Shown: one piece after another, positions 26,285-33,937 of the stretch | Position numbering within the stretch: position 1 is the first letter of the stretch | Layout of the letters: each line of letters starts with the position of its first letter | Assembly (NCBI GenBank): GCA_015056945.1 | Contig: SVFH01000019.1 | Location: 1 to 51,499, forward strand | Direction: 5' to 3' | DNA: 51,499 nt | Origin: Lachnospiraceae bacterium | Lineage (GTDB): Bacteria; Bacillota; Clostridia; Lachnospirales; Lachnospiraceae | Translations under genes and position numbers: made by a program | Notes under the pieces: model-generated | What the model was told of the DNA's origin: nothing | Database searches by the model: none | The model's input: only the letters and a program-made list of their open reading frames with translations

Positions 26285-28585
26285 TTATTTATTCATTTTT
26301 TCCAAGTCGTTTTTACGGATTTCCACACGTCTTACCTTACCGCTGATTGTCTTGGGAAGTTCATCCACGAATTCAACGATTCTGGGGTATTTGTAAGGTG
26401 CAGTATGTGTTTTAACATATTCCTGAATTTCTTTCTTTAATTCATCGCTTCCGTTATTTCCTTTGGTAAGGACAATGGTTGCTTTTACAATCTGACCACG
26501 TACTTCGTCGGGAACCGGTGTGATTGCACATTCAAGAACATAAGGAAGTTCCATGATGACACTTTCGATTTCGAAAGGTCCGATACGGTAACCGGAGGAT
26601 TTGATAACGTCGTCGATACGTCCGACATACCAAAGATAACCATCTTCATCCATGGTTGCCTGATCGCCGGTGTGATAGTAACCGTCATACCAGACATCGT
26701 TTGTTTTTTCTTCATCTAAGTAATATCCGATGAAGAGACCGCAAGGATTACCTTCTTTGGTGCGGATGCAGATTTCTCCGACATCACCTGTTTTACATTC
26801 TTTTCCTTCCGGATCTAAAATAACAACATCGTACAGAGGACTGGGTCTTCCCATGGAACCGATTTTGGGAGTAGTACCGACAAAGTTCGCGATGGAAAGT
26901 GTTGTTTCTGTCTGACCGAAGCCTTCCATGATCGTGAGACCGGTTGCTTTCTTAAACTGATTGAAAACTTCCGGATTCAATGCTTCGCCGGCAGTAGTAG
27001 CGTATTCGATGGAAGAGAGGTCATACTTGGACAAATCTTCTTTGATAAAGAATCGATACATGGTCGGCGGTGCACAGAAGGTTGTGATGTTATATTTCTT
27101 AAACATCGGAAGAATATCTTCTGAGTGGAATCTGTCAAAATCGTAAGTGAATACAGCTGCTTCACAGAGCCACTGACCGTAAAGTTTACCCCAGAGCGCT
27201 TTACCCCAGCCTGTATCGGAAATAGTAAAGTGCAATCCGTCGGGATTTACATTGTGCCAATGCTTTGCGGTGGGATAATGACCCAACGCATATTTGTAGG
27301 AGTGAGTTGCGATACGGGGATAACCTGTTGTACCTGAGGTGAAAAGCATTAACATCGGATCATTACCGCAAGGTGTAAGGCCCGTACGTTTAAAGTGGGT
27401 ACTGAAACGTTCCATCTCAACATTGAAGTTATTCCATCCCTCTTTCTCACCACCAACAAGAATCTTAATCATATCGGGGAATTCTGCTGCAGCTTTTTCT
27501 GCTTCTGCGGATACGTCACCGTCTGCGGTGCAGACAATTGCTTTTACCTTAGCTGCTTTGTATCTGTATGAGAAATCATGTTCTACAAGCTGGTTGGTTG
27601 CAGGAATTGCAATTGCACCGATTTTATGAAGTGCAAGCATACAGAACCAGAACTGATAATGTCTCTTTAACACAAGCATAACGGTATCGCCGCGTTTGAT
27701 TCCGAGAGACTCGAAATAGTTTGCGGTTTTGGCAGAATATTTTTTCATGTCACTGAAGGTAAATCTTCTGTCTGTTTTATCGTTGCCTACCCACATCATG
27801 GCAAGCTTATCAGGGTTCTTCTTTGCGATGGCATCAACACAGTCAAATGCAAAGTTAAATTTATCTTCGTTTTTAAAGGTAATGCCGTTGAAAACACCGT
27901 TTTCATCATAAGAGGATTCGATGAACTCATCAGCAACCGTTGTGGAAACACTTTCTTTAACGGAAACCTTTTCAGCAAGGTAGGGAGCTTCCGGATATTC
28001 TTCACTAACACGACCGTCCTGCGGATTCAGAACGACTGCATGGAATTCACAACCACCTTCGGAAACGGCAATCATACCATGCGGAATGATACTGTTATAG
28101 AAAATGGAGTCACCTTCATGGAGAATGTCGACATGATTTCCGACCTGTACTTTCAAGGAACCTTTGACAATGACGTCAAACTCCTGACCTTTATGGGAAT
28201 TTAATTTAAGCGGTGCGTTCTGTTCTTCCGGAAGAAACGGAAATTTAACCAGAAACGGCTCGGCTAATTTGTCTTTGAATTTCGGTGCGAGGTTGTTGTA
28301 AACAACACCCTGCTTTTTGATGATTTTAAGTCCTTCGCCTTTTCTTGTGATGGCAAAAGAAGTAAGTGTTGTGCTGGTTCCTTCGAGAAGGTCAACGACT
28401 TCAACGCCGCATGCTTTCGCACATTTGTAAATAAAAGTAAAACTGAAATCGGTTTCACCCTGTTCGAGAAGATTATAATCTTCCACTGATACTCCTGTTA
28501 ATTTGGCAAGCTCTTCGGGAGTGAATCCTTTCGCTTCTCGAAGGCCTTTGATTCTGCCTGCAACTTCTTTCAAACTGTAATCCAT
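26285..28585 (-). CDS. HTH-cupin-acyl-CoA synthetase fusion protein
   Basis: The start is set at the ATG at 28585 (MDYSLKEVAGRIKGLREAKG), seven bases after AAAGGAG; the frame extends ten codons further without a ribosome site. Of 766 residues, 5-60 are an XRE-type helix-turn-helix, about 110-190 a cupin (GDSIFYNSIIPHGMIAV), and about 225-766 an AMP-forming acyl-CoA synthetase. The last has LFTSGTTGYPR (P-loop), EGFGQTETT, YHTGDQATMDEDGY, GRIDDVIKSSGYRIGPFE and PKTISGKVRR with the catalytic Lys. It activates a carboxylic acid to its CoA ester; similarity to medium-chain/ACSM-type enzymes suggests a short or branched acid. A T-box leader precedes it, so its expression should follow tRNA charging. 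Confidence 0.92.
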   Translation of the reverse strand: MDYSLKEVAGRIKGLREAKGFTPEELAKLTGVSVEDYNLLEQGETDFSFTFIYKCAKACGVEVVDLLEGTSTTLTSFAITRKGEGLKIIKKQGVVYNNLAPKFKDKLAEPFLVKFPFLPEEQNAPLKLNSHKGQEFDVIVKGSLKVQVGNHVDILHEGDSIFYNSIIPHGMIAVSEGGCEFHAVVLNPQDGRVSEEYPEAPYLAEKVSVKESVSTTVADEFIESSYDENGVFNGITFKNEDKFNFAFDCVDAIAKKNPDKLAMMWVGNDKTDRRFTFSDMKKYSAKTANYFESLGIKRGDTVMLVLKRHYQFWFCMLALHKIGAIAIPATNQLVEHDFSYRYKAAKVKAIVCTADGDVSAEAEKAAAEFPDMIKILVGGEKEGWNNFNVEMERFSTHFKRTGLTPCGNDPMLMLFTSGTTGYPRIATHSYKYALGHYPTAKHWHNVNPDGLHFTISDTGWGKALWGKLYGQWLCEAAVFTYDFDRFHSEDILPMFKKYNITTFCAPPTMYRFFIKEDLSKYDLSSIEYATTAGEALNPEVFNQFKKATGLTIMEGFGQTETTLSIANFVGTTPKIGSMGRPSPLYDVVILDPEGKECKTGDVGEICIRTKEGNPCGLFIGYYLDEEKTNDVWYDGYYHTGDQATMDEDGYLWYVGRIDDVIKSSGYRIGPFEIESVIMELPYVLECAITPVPDEVRGQIVKATIVLTKGNNGSDELKKEIQEYVKTHTAPYKYPRIVEFVDELPKTISGKVRRVEIRKNDLEKMNK

Positions 28586-28642
28586 TGTTTTGTCTCCTTT
28601 CATTTTCGAAAACATCTAATTATTTACGAACTTGAATAAAAC

Positions 28643-28922
28643 AAAAAAACCCGTCTCAAAAGATTCTTTTGAGACGAGTTGAAACAACCCGCGGTACCAC
28701 TCAAATTACGGAATAAATTCCGTCACTCTCCAGACTCTAACAAGTCTTTTGCCTTTACGCAGCAATACGGAAGGAGTCTACTTGCTTTCGCTTTCGGTCC
28801 TTCGACTCAGAAGTGATAAGTCATTGGAATGTTCCACCATTGCCTTGCACCAACCGGCAACTCTCTATAGGCTTCACAATCCGACCGTCTTCGTCATAGT
28901 CGTTCTTGTGATATTCAAATTT
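28643..28922 (-). ncRNA. T-box leader (tRNA-sensing riboswitch)
   Basis: On the minus strand the T-box sequence GAGTGGTACCGCGGG (28688-28702) is followed by a terminator, CGTCTCAAAAG / CTTTTGAGACG (28652-28676) plus seven T. Upstream, a Stem I can be drawn: CGACT (28898-28902) with AGTCG (28803-28807), then GAAG with CTTC. The specifier position just 5' of ACTTC reads ATC (28815-28817), which predicts tRNA-Ile. AGAGAG and GGTTGGTG blocks typical of Stem I/T-box leaders are also present. It should allow read-through into the gene at 28585 when the cognate tRNA is uncharged. The T-box identity is firm; the specifier is a hand reading. Confidence 0.92.
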
Positions 28923-28928
28923 AATTGC

Positions 28929-28957
28929 AATATACTCCTTTCGTTTTTAAATGTCAA
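28929..28957 (-). promoter_or_regulatory. Sigma-A promoter for the T-box transcript
   Basis: Minus-strand TTGACA (28952-28957), 17-base spacer, TATATT (28929-28934), just upstream of the T-box leader. Confidence 0.85.
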
Positions 28958-29016
28958 CAATTTTTTTAAAAAAAACAAAAAAAGAAAGCAAGGAACTGCA
29001 GGAGTGTGGCCTTTGC

Positions 29017-29045
29017 TTGTCTTTCCTCTTGAAAAGGAGTATAAT
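29017..29045 (+). promoter_or_regulatory. Sigma-A promoter, divergent from the T-box
   Basis: TTGTCT (29017-29022), 17-base spacer, TATAAT (29040-29045). It would drive the DUF1295 remnant and the NUDIX gene. Confidence 0.6.
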
Positions 29046-29058
29046 AAACCTACTATAA

Positions 29059-29307
29059 TTTTTCTGGACGGGTGTGTTTGTTTCAGGCGTGAATATTTAT
29101 GCAAGTGCATGGCAATGGATTGCAGCAGCATTCGGTTATGCTTGTATTGTATACATTATGTTTGGCGGAGCCAGAAGATTGGAACTGCGTCAGAATCGTA
29201 ATTACGGAGCGGATCCTGAATATCAGGCATATGTGAAAAAGACACCGATTCTGATTCCGTTGATTCCGCTTTACAGTGTTGCAAAACACAAATGGCTGGT
29301 GGGATAA
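29059..29307 (+). pseudogene. C-terminal remnant of a DUF1295/steroid-reductase-like membrane protein
   Basis: From just after a stop at 29056-29058 the frame reads FFWTGVFVSGVNIYASAWQW and ends YQAYVKKTPILIPLIPLYSV. This corresponds to the C-terminal third of DUF1295-type membrane enzymes (conserved ARRLELRQNRNYGADPEYQ). The N-terminal membrane segments are absent and a promoter lies where they should be, so the gene is truncated. A GTG at 29074 could still start a 77-residue peptide. Confidence 0.7.
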
Positions 29308-29328
29308 ACGAATAAAAAGAGGGCAGAC

Positions 29329-29889
29329 ATGAAGTTTATAGGAATAGAGAAACGGGAAGAAGGCAAACATATTACCCGTTATAACGTGACATACGAATCG
29401 GTTGATAACAGATTGAAAGTATATGAAATGATAAGCAGAAAGAAGAACTTGCAGACAAGGGAAGAACTTTCTGCGCATTCGGCAGATTCGGTAGTGATTA
29501 TTATGCACGATGAGACAGGAGAAAAGGTACTTCTGAATCGGGAATTCAGAATGCCGTGCGGGGATTTTATCTATAATTTTCCTGCGGGATTGATTGACCC
29601 CGGAGAGAATTTTGAACAGAGTGCAAGAAGAGAATTGAAGGAAGAGACCGGGCTGGATTTGGTGGAAATCAAAGATGTGATGCATGAAAGCTTCAGTGCA
29701 GTCGGTTTTTCCAATGAAAAGAATATTTGTGTGGTAGGGGTTGCGGCAGGTGAGTTTGCGCCGAGCAGTTCTACCATGGAAGAGATAGAAGCAAATTGGT
29801 TTACCAAAGAAGAAGTGCGTGAACTTTTGCAGAAAGAATATTTTGCAGCAAGAACACAGGCGTATTGTTATTTGTGGAGTCGGTCTTAG
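29329..29889 (+). CDS. NUDIX hydrolase, ADP-ribose pyrophosphatase-like
   Basis: 186 residues. The full NUDIX box G-x5-E-x7-REL-x-EE-x-GL is present (GLIDPGENFEQSARRELKEE then TGL, residues about 87-109). The preceding strand DKVLLNREFRMP-like segment (KVLLNREFRMPCGDFIYNFPAG) matches the ADP-ribose/nucleoside-diphosphate-sugar group. It hydrolyses a nucleoside diphosphate linked to another moiety; the precise substrate is not clear. GAGGG lies upstream of the ATG, and the gene follows the DUF1295 remnant by 21 bases. Confidence 0.9.
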   Translation: MKFIGIEKREEGKHITRYNVTYESVDNRLKVYEMISRKKNLQTREELSAHSADSVVIIMHDETGEKVLLNREFRMPCGDFIYNFPAGLIDPGENFEQSARRELKEETGLDLVEIKDVMHESFSAVGFSNEKNICVVGVAAGEFAPSSSTMEEIEANWFTKEEVRELLQKEYFAARTQAYCYLWSRS

Positions 29890-29967
29890 TAAGGTTCTTT
29901 TATCTGCAATTGCGGATGGAAAATACTCTGTGAGTGTGGGACTTATGGGGAGAAAGCGAGGAAGCTT

Positions 29968-31794
29968 ATGATTCGGGTTACAGCAGCATTGATTTTACAC
30001 AGGCCGGAGAGATATTTATTCTATCTTCCGGAAGTGAGTGAGCATACGAAACAATGTATTACGGACGGATTGTGTCCTCCGATATTGGAGAATTATTGCA
30101 ATGATTTCGGAACATATGATGATGTCGGGGTCTTTTATTTGTCTCCCGAGTTGCAACTTCTTACAGGGGAAAAATATGTTGTCGGAATTGAGTATCGTAA
30201 AGATGATGAGAGAGTGAAATATCCGCAGGATTTACCATACGTGATTTTGCCTGAGTGTAATATCGTTAGCAAGGATGTTGCGTATGAATATCAGTTGAGT
30301 GAAGAAGTTCTGGAAGAAATCATTAATCGTGTGTCACGGATGAAGGATTCAAGGGACGGAGATTACAGACTTGAGCAGGATGGTCTGATTGCGGCTTTTT
30401 ACAGCAACGGGAAACTGCGTATTATGTCTGAAGTTGAGCTGATAGAAAAGAGAGGAAATTATCTTTGCACGGATGTGTCAGCTTATTCAAGGGAAGAACT
30501 GTATCGGATGGCTTTTCATGAACCGATTACAGGATTTTATAACTGGACCTGGATGTGGGAGTGTTTGTCTTCCTATCACAGATACGGTATTGTGGATTAT
30601 GGATTTGTACATTTTGATATCAAAGATTTCAAGATGATAAATGAATTATACAATCACCAGGTCGGGAATGCGGTTCTGCAGCGTGTCACGAAAAATATCG
30701 AAGCTAATTCGGATTGGATTTATTTTGGAGCCAGGTGCGACAATGATAATTTTGCTTTGATGATTCATGATATGCCGGAAGAAGAAACGCGCATGAAATT
30801 AGAGCAGTTTTTTGATGCGATTTCTTGGTTGGAAGAAGATCCGGAATATCCGATTTATTACAGATGCGGCGTTGTTTGTATGCGCAATGCTATGAATACG
30901 GGAGATGTCGTGGCTGACTGTGCTAAACTTGCGCAGGCGACCGGAACAACGTTAAATGTGACGGAGATTCAGTTTTATACCAATGAAATGCATGAAGATA
31001 TTTTATGGGGCAAACAGCTGAAGGCGTATTTGGATACGGCAATTCGTGCCAATGAGTTTTTTATTTGTCTGCAACCCAAGGTGAATCTGGTGACGGAAAG
31101 CATTTGCGGTGCAGAGGCTTTGGTGCGCTGGCATTATAAACACAAAGAAATTCTGACGCCGTACCGGTTTATTTCTCATTTGGAATCAGATGATTCTATT
31201 ATTAAAGTGGATGATGTTGTTTTACACAGGGTGTGCGCGAAATTGAGAGAATGGAAAGAGAAAGGGTATCCGTTGTTCCCGATTTCAGTGAATCTTTCAC
31301 GCAAGCATATGGAACGCCCTTATCTTGTGGCGCAGTTGACGGGAATCGTAGATTCTTATGGTGTGGATCATTCCCTGATAGAGTTTGAATTGACAGAGTC
31401 TGTTGCATATGATAATCAGAAGTATCTGGTATCGGTTATGAATGAGTTAAGGAATAAAGGATTCTTAATTTCCATGGATGATTTCGGAACCGGATATTCT
31501 TCTTTCGGTTTGCTTGGGGAGATGCCGTTAGACACACTCAAAATCGATAAGAGCTTTGTTGATTTGATTTCGTTAAAAGAACAAGAATGTGATAAAAATC
31601 TGATAATCCTTGAACATATTATTTCCATGGCAAAAGCTCTTGGGATTAATTGTATCGCTGAAGGAGTCGAAGAACATGAACAGGTGCTGATGCTTCAGAA
31701 ACTGGGGTGCGAATATATACAGGGGTATTATTACAGCAAGCCGGTTCGTGCGAGTATATTTGAGGATAAGTATCTGAAACAGGAGAGAGTGTAG
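29968..31794 (+). CDS. c-di-GMP phosphodiesterase: degenerate GGDEF plus intact EAL
   Basis: 608 residues, no membrane segments. Residues about 1-180 are an unrecognised N-terminal region. About 186-320 is a GGDEF-type fold in which the signature is replaced by RCDNDNF, so no cyclase activity is expected. About 345-600 is an EAL domain with its key motifs: GAEALVRW, ISVNLSRKHM, EFELTES, MDDFGTGYSS, TLKIDKSFVD, AEGVEE and IQGYYYSKP. It should hydrolyse c-di-GMP, and the degenerate GGDEF may bind GTP to activate it. Location just before the flagellar cluster fits control of the motile/sessile switch. Confidence 0.92.
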   Translation: MIRVTAALILHRPERYLFYLPEVSEHTKQCITDGLCPPILENYCNDFGTYDDVGVFYLSPELQLLTGEKYVVGIEYRKDDERVKYPQDLPYVILPECNIVSKDVAYEYQLSEEVLEEIINRVSRMKDSRDGDYRLEQDGLIAAFYSNGKLRIMSEVELIEKRGNYLCTDVSAYSREELYRMAFHEPITGFYNWTWMWECLSSYHRYGIVDYGFVHFDIKDFKMINELYNHQVGNAVLQRVTKNIEANSDWIYFGARCDNDNFALMIHDMPEEETRMKLEQFFDAISWLEEDPEYPIYYRCGVVCMRNAMNTGDVVADCAKLAQATGTTLNVTEIQFYTNEMHEDILWGKQLKAYLDTAIRANEFFICLQPKVNLVTESICGAEALVRWHYKHKEILTPYRFISHLESDDSIIKVDDVVLHRVCAKLREWKEKGYPLFPISVNLSRKHMERPYLVAQLTGIVDSYGVDHSLIEFELTESVAYDNQKYLVSVMNELRNKGFLISMDDFGTGYSSFGLLGEMPLDTLKIDKSFVDLISLKEQECDKNLIILEHIISMAKALGINCIAEGVEEHEQVLMLQKLGCEYIQGYYYSKPVRASIFEDKYLKQERV

Positions 31795-31796
31795 TG

Positions 31797-32924
31797 ATGA
31801 AGCATGAGTTGAAAATGCTCTATTCCACACGGGAACAATCAGAATCAGGAAAAAGAAATACCGCTTTGGACATGGTGCGGGGAATTGCAATTCTGTTAAT
31901 TGTAATCGGGCATGGCAACTTTGTCAGCGGTGTGCCGGCGGTGTGGCTGTCAACGTTTCATTTGCCGGCTTTTTTTCTGTTGTCAGGCTGGATTGCTGCC
32001 GAAAAGATATCAAAGCAACAAAGTATAGGAGAAGTAGTTCGTCATAAAGCGACCTCTGTTCTTGTACCTTATGTCTGGTTTTCGGCCGGTTCACTTGTGT
32101 TGGATTTGATTCAGGTTGCCCGGGGGAGTTTTACGTGGGATATTTTTCTTGGGCATCTGGCGGAAACCGTTAGCCTGCAGGGTTACTCCGTGATGTGGTT
32201 TCTTCCTGTTTTTTTTCTGACACAAATCGCTGTTGACCTTCAAAGTCAATTTGTGAAAAAACAGATAAGGAATGAAGCGGCAGGGCACGGTGTGTCGGCT
32301 GCTTTGTGGACGGCGCTTGCTTTGATAGTATATGTTCTTTATCAAAAAGTGTTCGCTCCCTCGTTGCCTGCATTTTGGGCATCAGAAATCAGAATTGTGG
32401 TGAAAGCAGTAATCGGTGCGGCTTTTTATTCATACGGAACTCTTTTGGGATGTGCTGTGAAAGGATTACTTGATAAAAGTAAAAAGATAAAAGTTTGGTT
32501 GTTTGTTGCAGGCATTTGTTTCACGGCAGTGAATGTGATTGCTTCATTTAAATGCACAATTATGGATTTGAATAATCTGAATGTGGGATTTTTGCTGATT
32601 TATCTATTGCTTGGGACAACAGGTTCTCTCGGATTGATTTTGATTTGTATGATGTTGCCGAACATTCCGGTTCTGACCTTTTTCGGACAGAATTCCTTAA
32701 TAATAATGTGTACACATTTGAACTTTTATGTGATGTATCTGGCAATTCGGGTCACGGAGCTTTTCGCCGGTATGAGCCGGCCTCTTTATGTGGTTTGCGT
32801 ATTTGTGATAACGATGCTTCTTGAGATTATGGTGATTCTGATTATACGTATGTTTTTTCCCTTTGTATTGGGGCGTGCGCGTGCACATCGGGAGGTTTCG
32901 AAAATGGAAAAATCAAAAAATTGA
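31797..32924 (+). CDS. Acyltransferase-3 family membrane protein (OafA/YrhL type)
   Basis: 375 residues with about ten hydrophobic segments. The family's N-terminal signature is visible (ALDMVRGIAILLIVIGHGNF, then FHLPAFFLLSGW), including the catalytic His region. Such proteins move acyl groups onto surface sugars. The ATG at 31797 is taken because AGGAGAG is nine bases upstream; a GTG at 31794 overlaps the previous stop. It is translationally close to the EAL gene, so c-di-GMP turnover and surface acylation may be co-expressed. Confidence 0.9.
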   Translation: MKHELKMLYSTREQSESGKRNTALDMVRGIAILLIVIGHGNFVSGVPAVWLSTFHLPAFFLLSGWIAAEKISKQQSIGEVVRHKATSVLVPYVWFSAGSLVLDLIQVARGSFTWDIFLGHLAETVSLQGYSVMWFLPVFFLTQIAVDLQSQFVKKQIRNEAAGHGVSAALWTALALIVYVLYQKVFAPSLPAFWASEIRIVVKAVIGAAFYSYGTLLGCAVKGLLDKSKKIKVWLFVAGICFTAVNVIASFKCTIMDLNNLNVGFLLIYLLLGTTGSLGLILICMMLPNIPVLTFFGQNSLIIMCTHLNFYVMYLAIRVTELFAGMSRPLYVVCVFVITMLLEIMVILIIRMFFPFVLGRARAHREVSKMEKSKN

Positions 32925-32944
32925 AAAAAATTTTGATTTTCCTA

Positions 32945-32971
32945 TAAAGTTTTCGAAAGATATACCGATAT
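32945..32971 (+). promoter_or_regulatory. Sigma-D (FliA-type) promoter for flgM operon
   Basis: TAAAGTTT (32945-32952), 11-base spacer, ACCGATAT (32964-32971). This is close to the TAAAGTTT-N11-GCCGATAA flagellar consensus and matches the two flagellin promoters in this window. Confidence 0.92.
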
Positions 32972-33013
32972 TTTTAGCAGAAGACAATTCATCCAAGGAG
33001 GGAGGAGTCGCAA

Positions 33014-33292
33014 ATGCGTATTGAATCTTATATTCAGGTGCAACAGCTTTACAAGGCTAACAAACCGAATAAAACAAACGAGACAAAGGCCGCTAATTTT
33101 TCCGATAAGCTTCAGATTTCGATGTTGGGAAAGGATATCCAGACAGCGAAACAGGCACTTGCAGGAACCTCTGACATCAGAGAAGAAAGGATTGCTGCAT
33201 TAAGAACCGAAATTCAGAATGGTACTTATGAAGTAAGCGCAGAGTCATTTGCAGATAAATTATTGGAGAAATACAGTCAGACACTCGCTTAA
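33014..33292 (+). CDS. flgM: Anti-sigma factor FlgM
   Basis: 92 residues, with AAGGAGGGAGGAG upstream. The C-terminal sigma-binding region has the FlgM pattern: RIAALRTEIQNGTYEVSAES, then ADKLLEKY. The N-terminus is polar and probably disordered (YKANKPNKTNETKAANFSDK). FlgM holds sigma-D inactive until hook completion allows its export. It sits directly behind a sigma-D promoter, giving the usual negative feedback, and is followed by its own terminator, so it is transcribed partly apart from flgN onward. Confidence 0.93.
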   Translation: MRIESYIQVQQLYKANKPNKTNETKAANFSDKLQISMLGKDIQTAKQALAGTSDIREERIAALRTEIQNGTYEVSAESFADKLLEKYSQTLA

Positions 33293-33318
33293 TTTCATGT
33301 ATTGGTAAATTAAGCGAG

Positions 33319-33350
33319 GTGTTTGCCTTTCACAAGGCAAACACTTTTTT
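33319..33350 (+). terminator. Rho-independent terminator after flgM
   Basis: GTGTTTGCC (33319-33327) pairs with GGCAAACAC (33336-33344), followed by six T. Distal flagellar genes downstream would depend on read-through or an unseen promoter. Confidence 0.88.
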
Positions 33351-33389
33351 GTATCATAGGAAATTATGAGAATCCCGGAGGAATGAAAC

Positions 33390-33908
33390 GTGGCAAGTTT
33401 GATGGAGAATTTAATTGAGGTATTGAATAAGCAGTATGAAGTATACGAGCAGTTGCTTGTTCTGTCCACAACCAAAACAACTGCCATAGTGAAAGGTAAT
33501 CTTGAGGATTTAGCAAGAATCACGGATGAAGAACAAAACGTAGTAGGCATACTGAATCATTACGACAAAGAACGTGAAGAAGTAATGAAGGATATTGCCA
33601 ACGTTATCAACAAGGATGTTGAAGGATTAAGAATTGCCAATCTTGCACAGATGCTTTCAAACAGACCGGAGGAGCAGAGACAGTTAACTGAAATCGGCGA
33701 TAAACTTCGTGATGTAGCATTTCGTATGAAGAAGGTAAACGAGCAGAACAAAGAACTTCTCGAGAATTCTCTCGAGATGGTTGCTTTTGATATGAATCTG
33801 CTTCAGGCAATGAGACAGGCACCGGAAACGGCAAACTACAATAAAGGTGCGTATAATGTAGGTACGACTATGGGTAGTGCGCCGGGCACTTTCGATGCTA
33901 AACAATAG
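33390..33908 (+). CDS. flgN: Flagellar chaperone FlgN
   Basis: 172 residues, GTG start with GGAGG upstream. The protein is helical throughout with the FlgN layout (LIEVLNKQYEVYEQLLVLS, DEEQNVVGILN, LEMVAFDMNLLQ). The Gly/Asn-rich tail (YNKGAYNVGTTMGSAPG) is typical of the clostridial form. FlgN escorts the hook-junction proteins FlgK and FlgL to the export gate; the two flgK genes and flgL follow immediately. Confidence 0.9.
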   Translation: MASLMENLIEVLNKQYEVYEQLLVLSTTKTTAIVKGNLEDLARITDEEQNVVGILNHYDKEREEVMKDIANVINKDVEGLRIANLAQMLSNRPEEQRQLTEIGDKLRDVAFRMKKVNEQNKELLENSLEMVAFDMNLLQAMRQAPETANYNKGAYNVGTTMGSAPGTFDAKQ

Positions 33909-33937
33909 ACATATTTGTTGAATGGGGGCTGTGTATT

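Noticed and set aside
28926-29201. Plus-strand frame across the T-box promoter region (MPLRSNTEG frame)
   Set aside because: It runs through the complement of the T-box RNA and shows no coding character.
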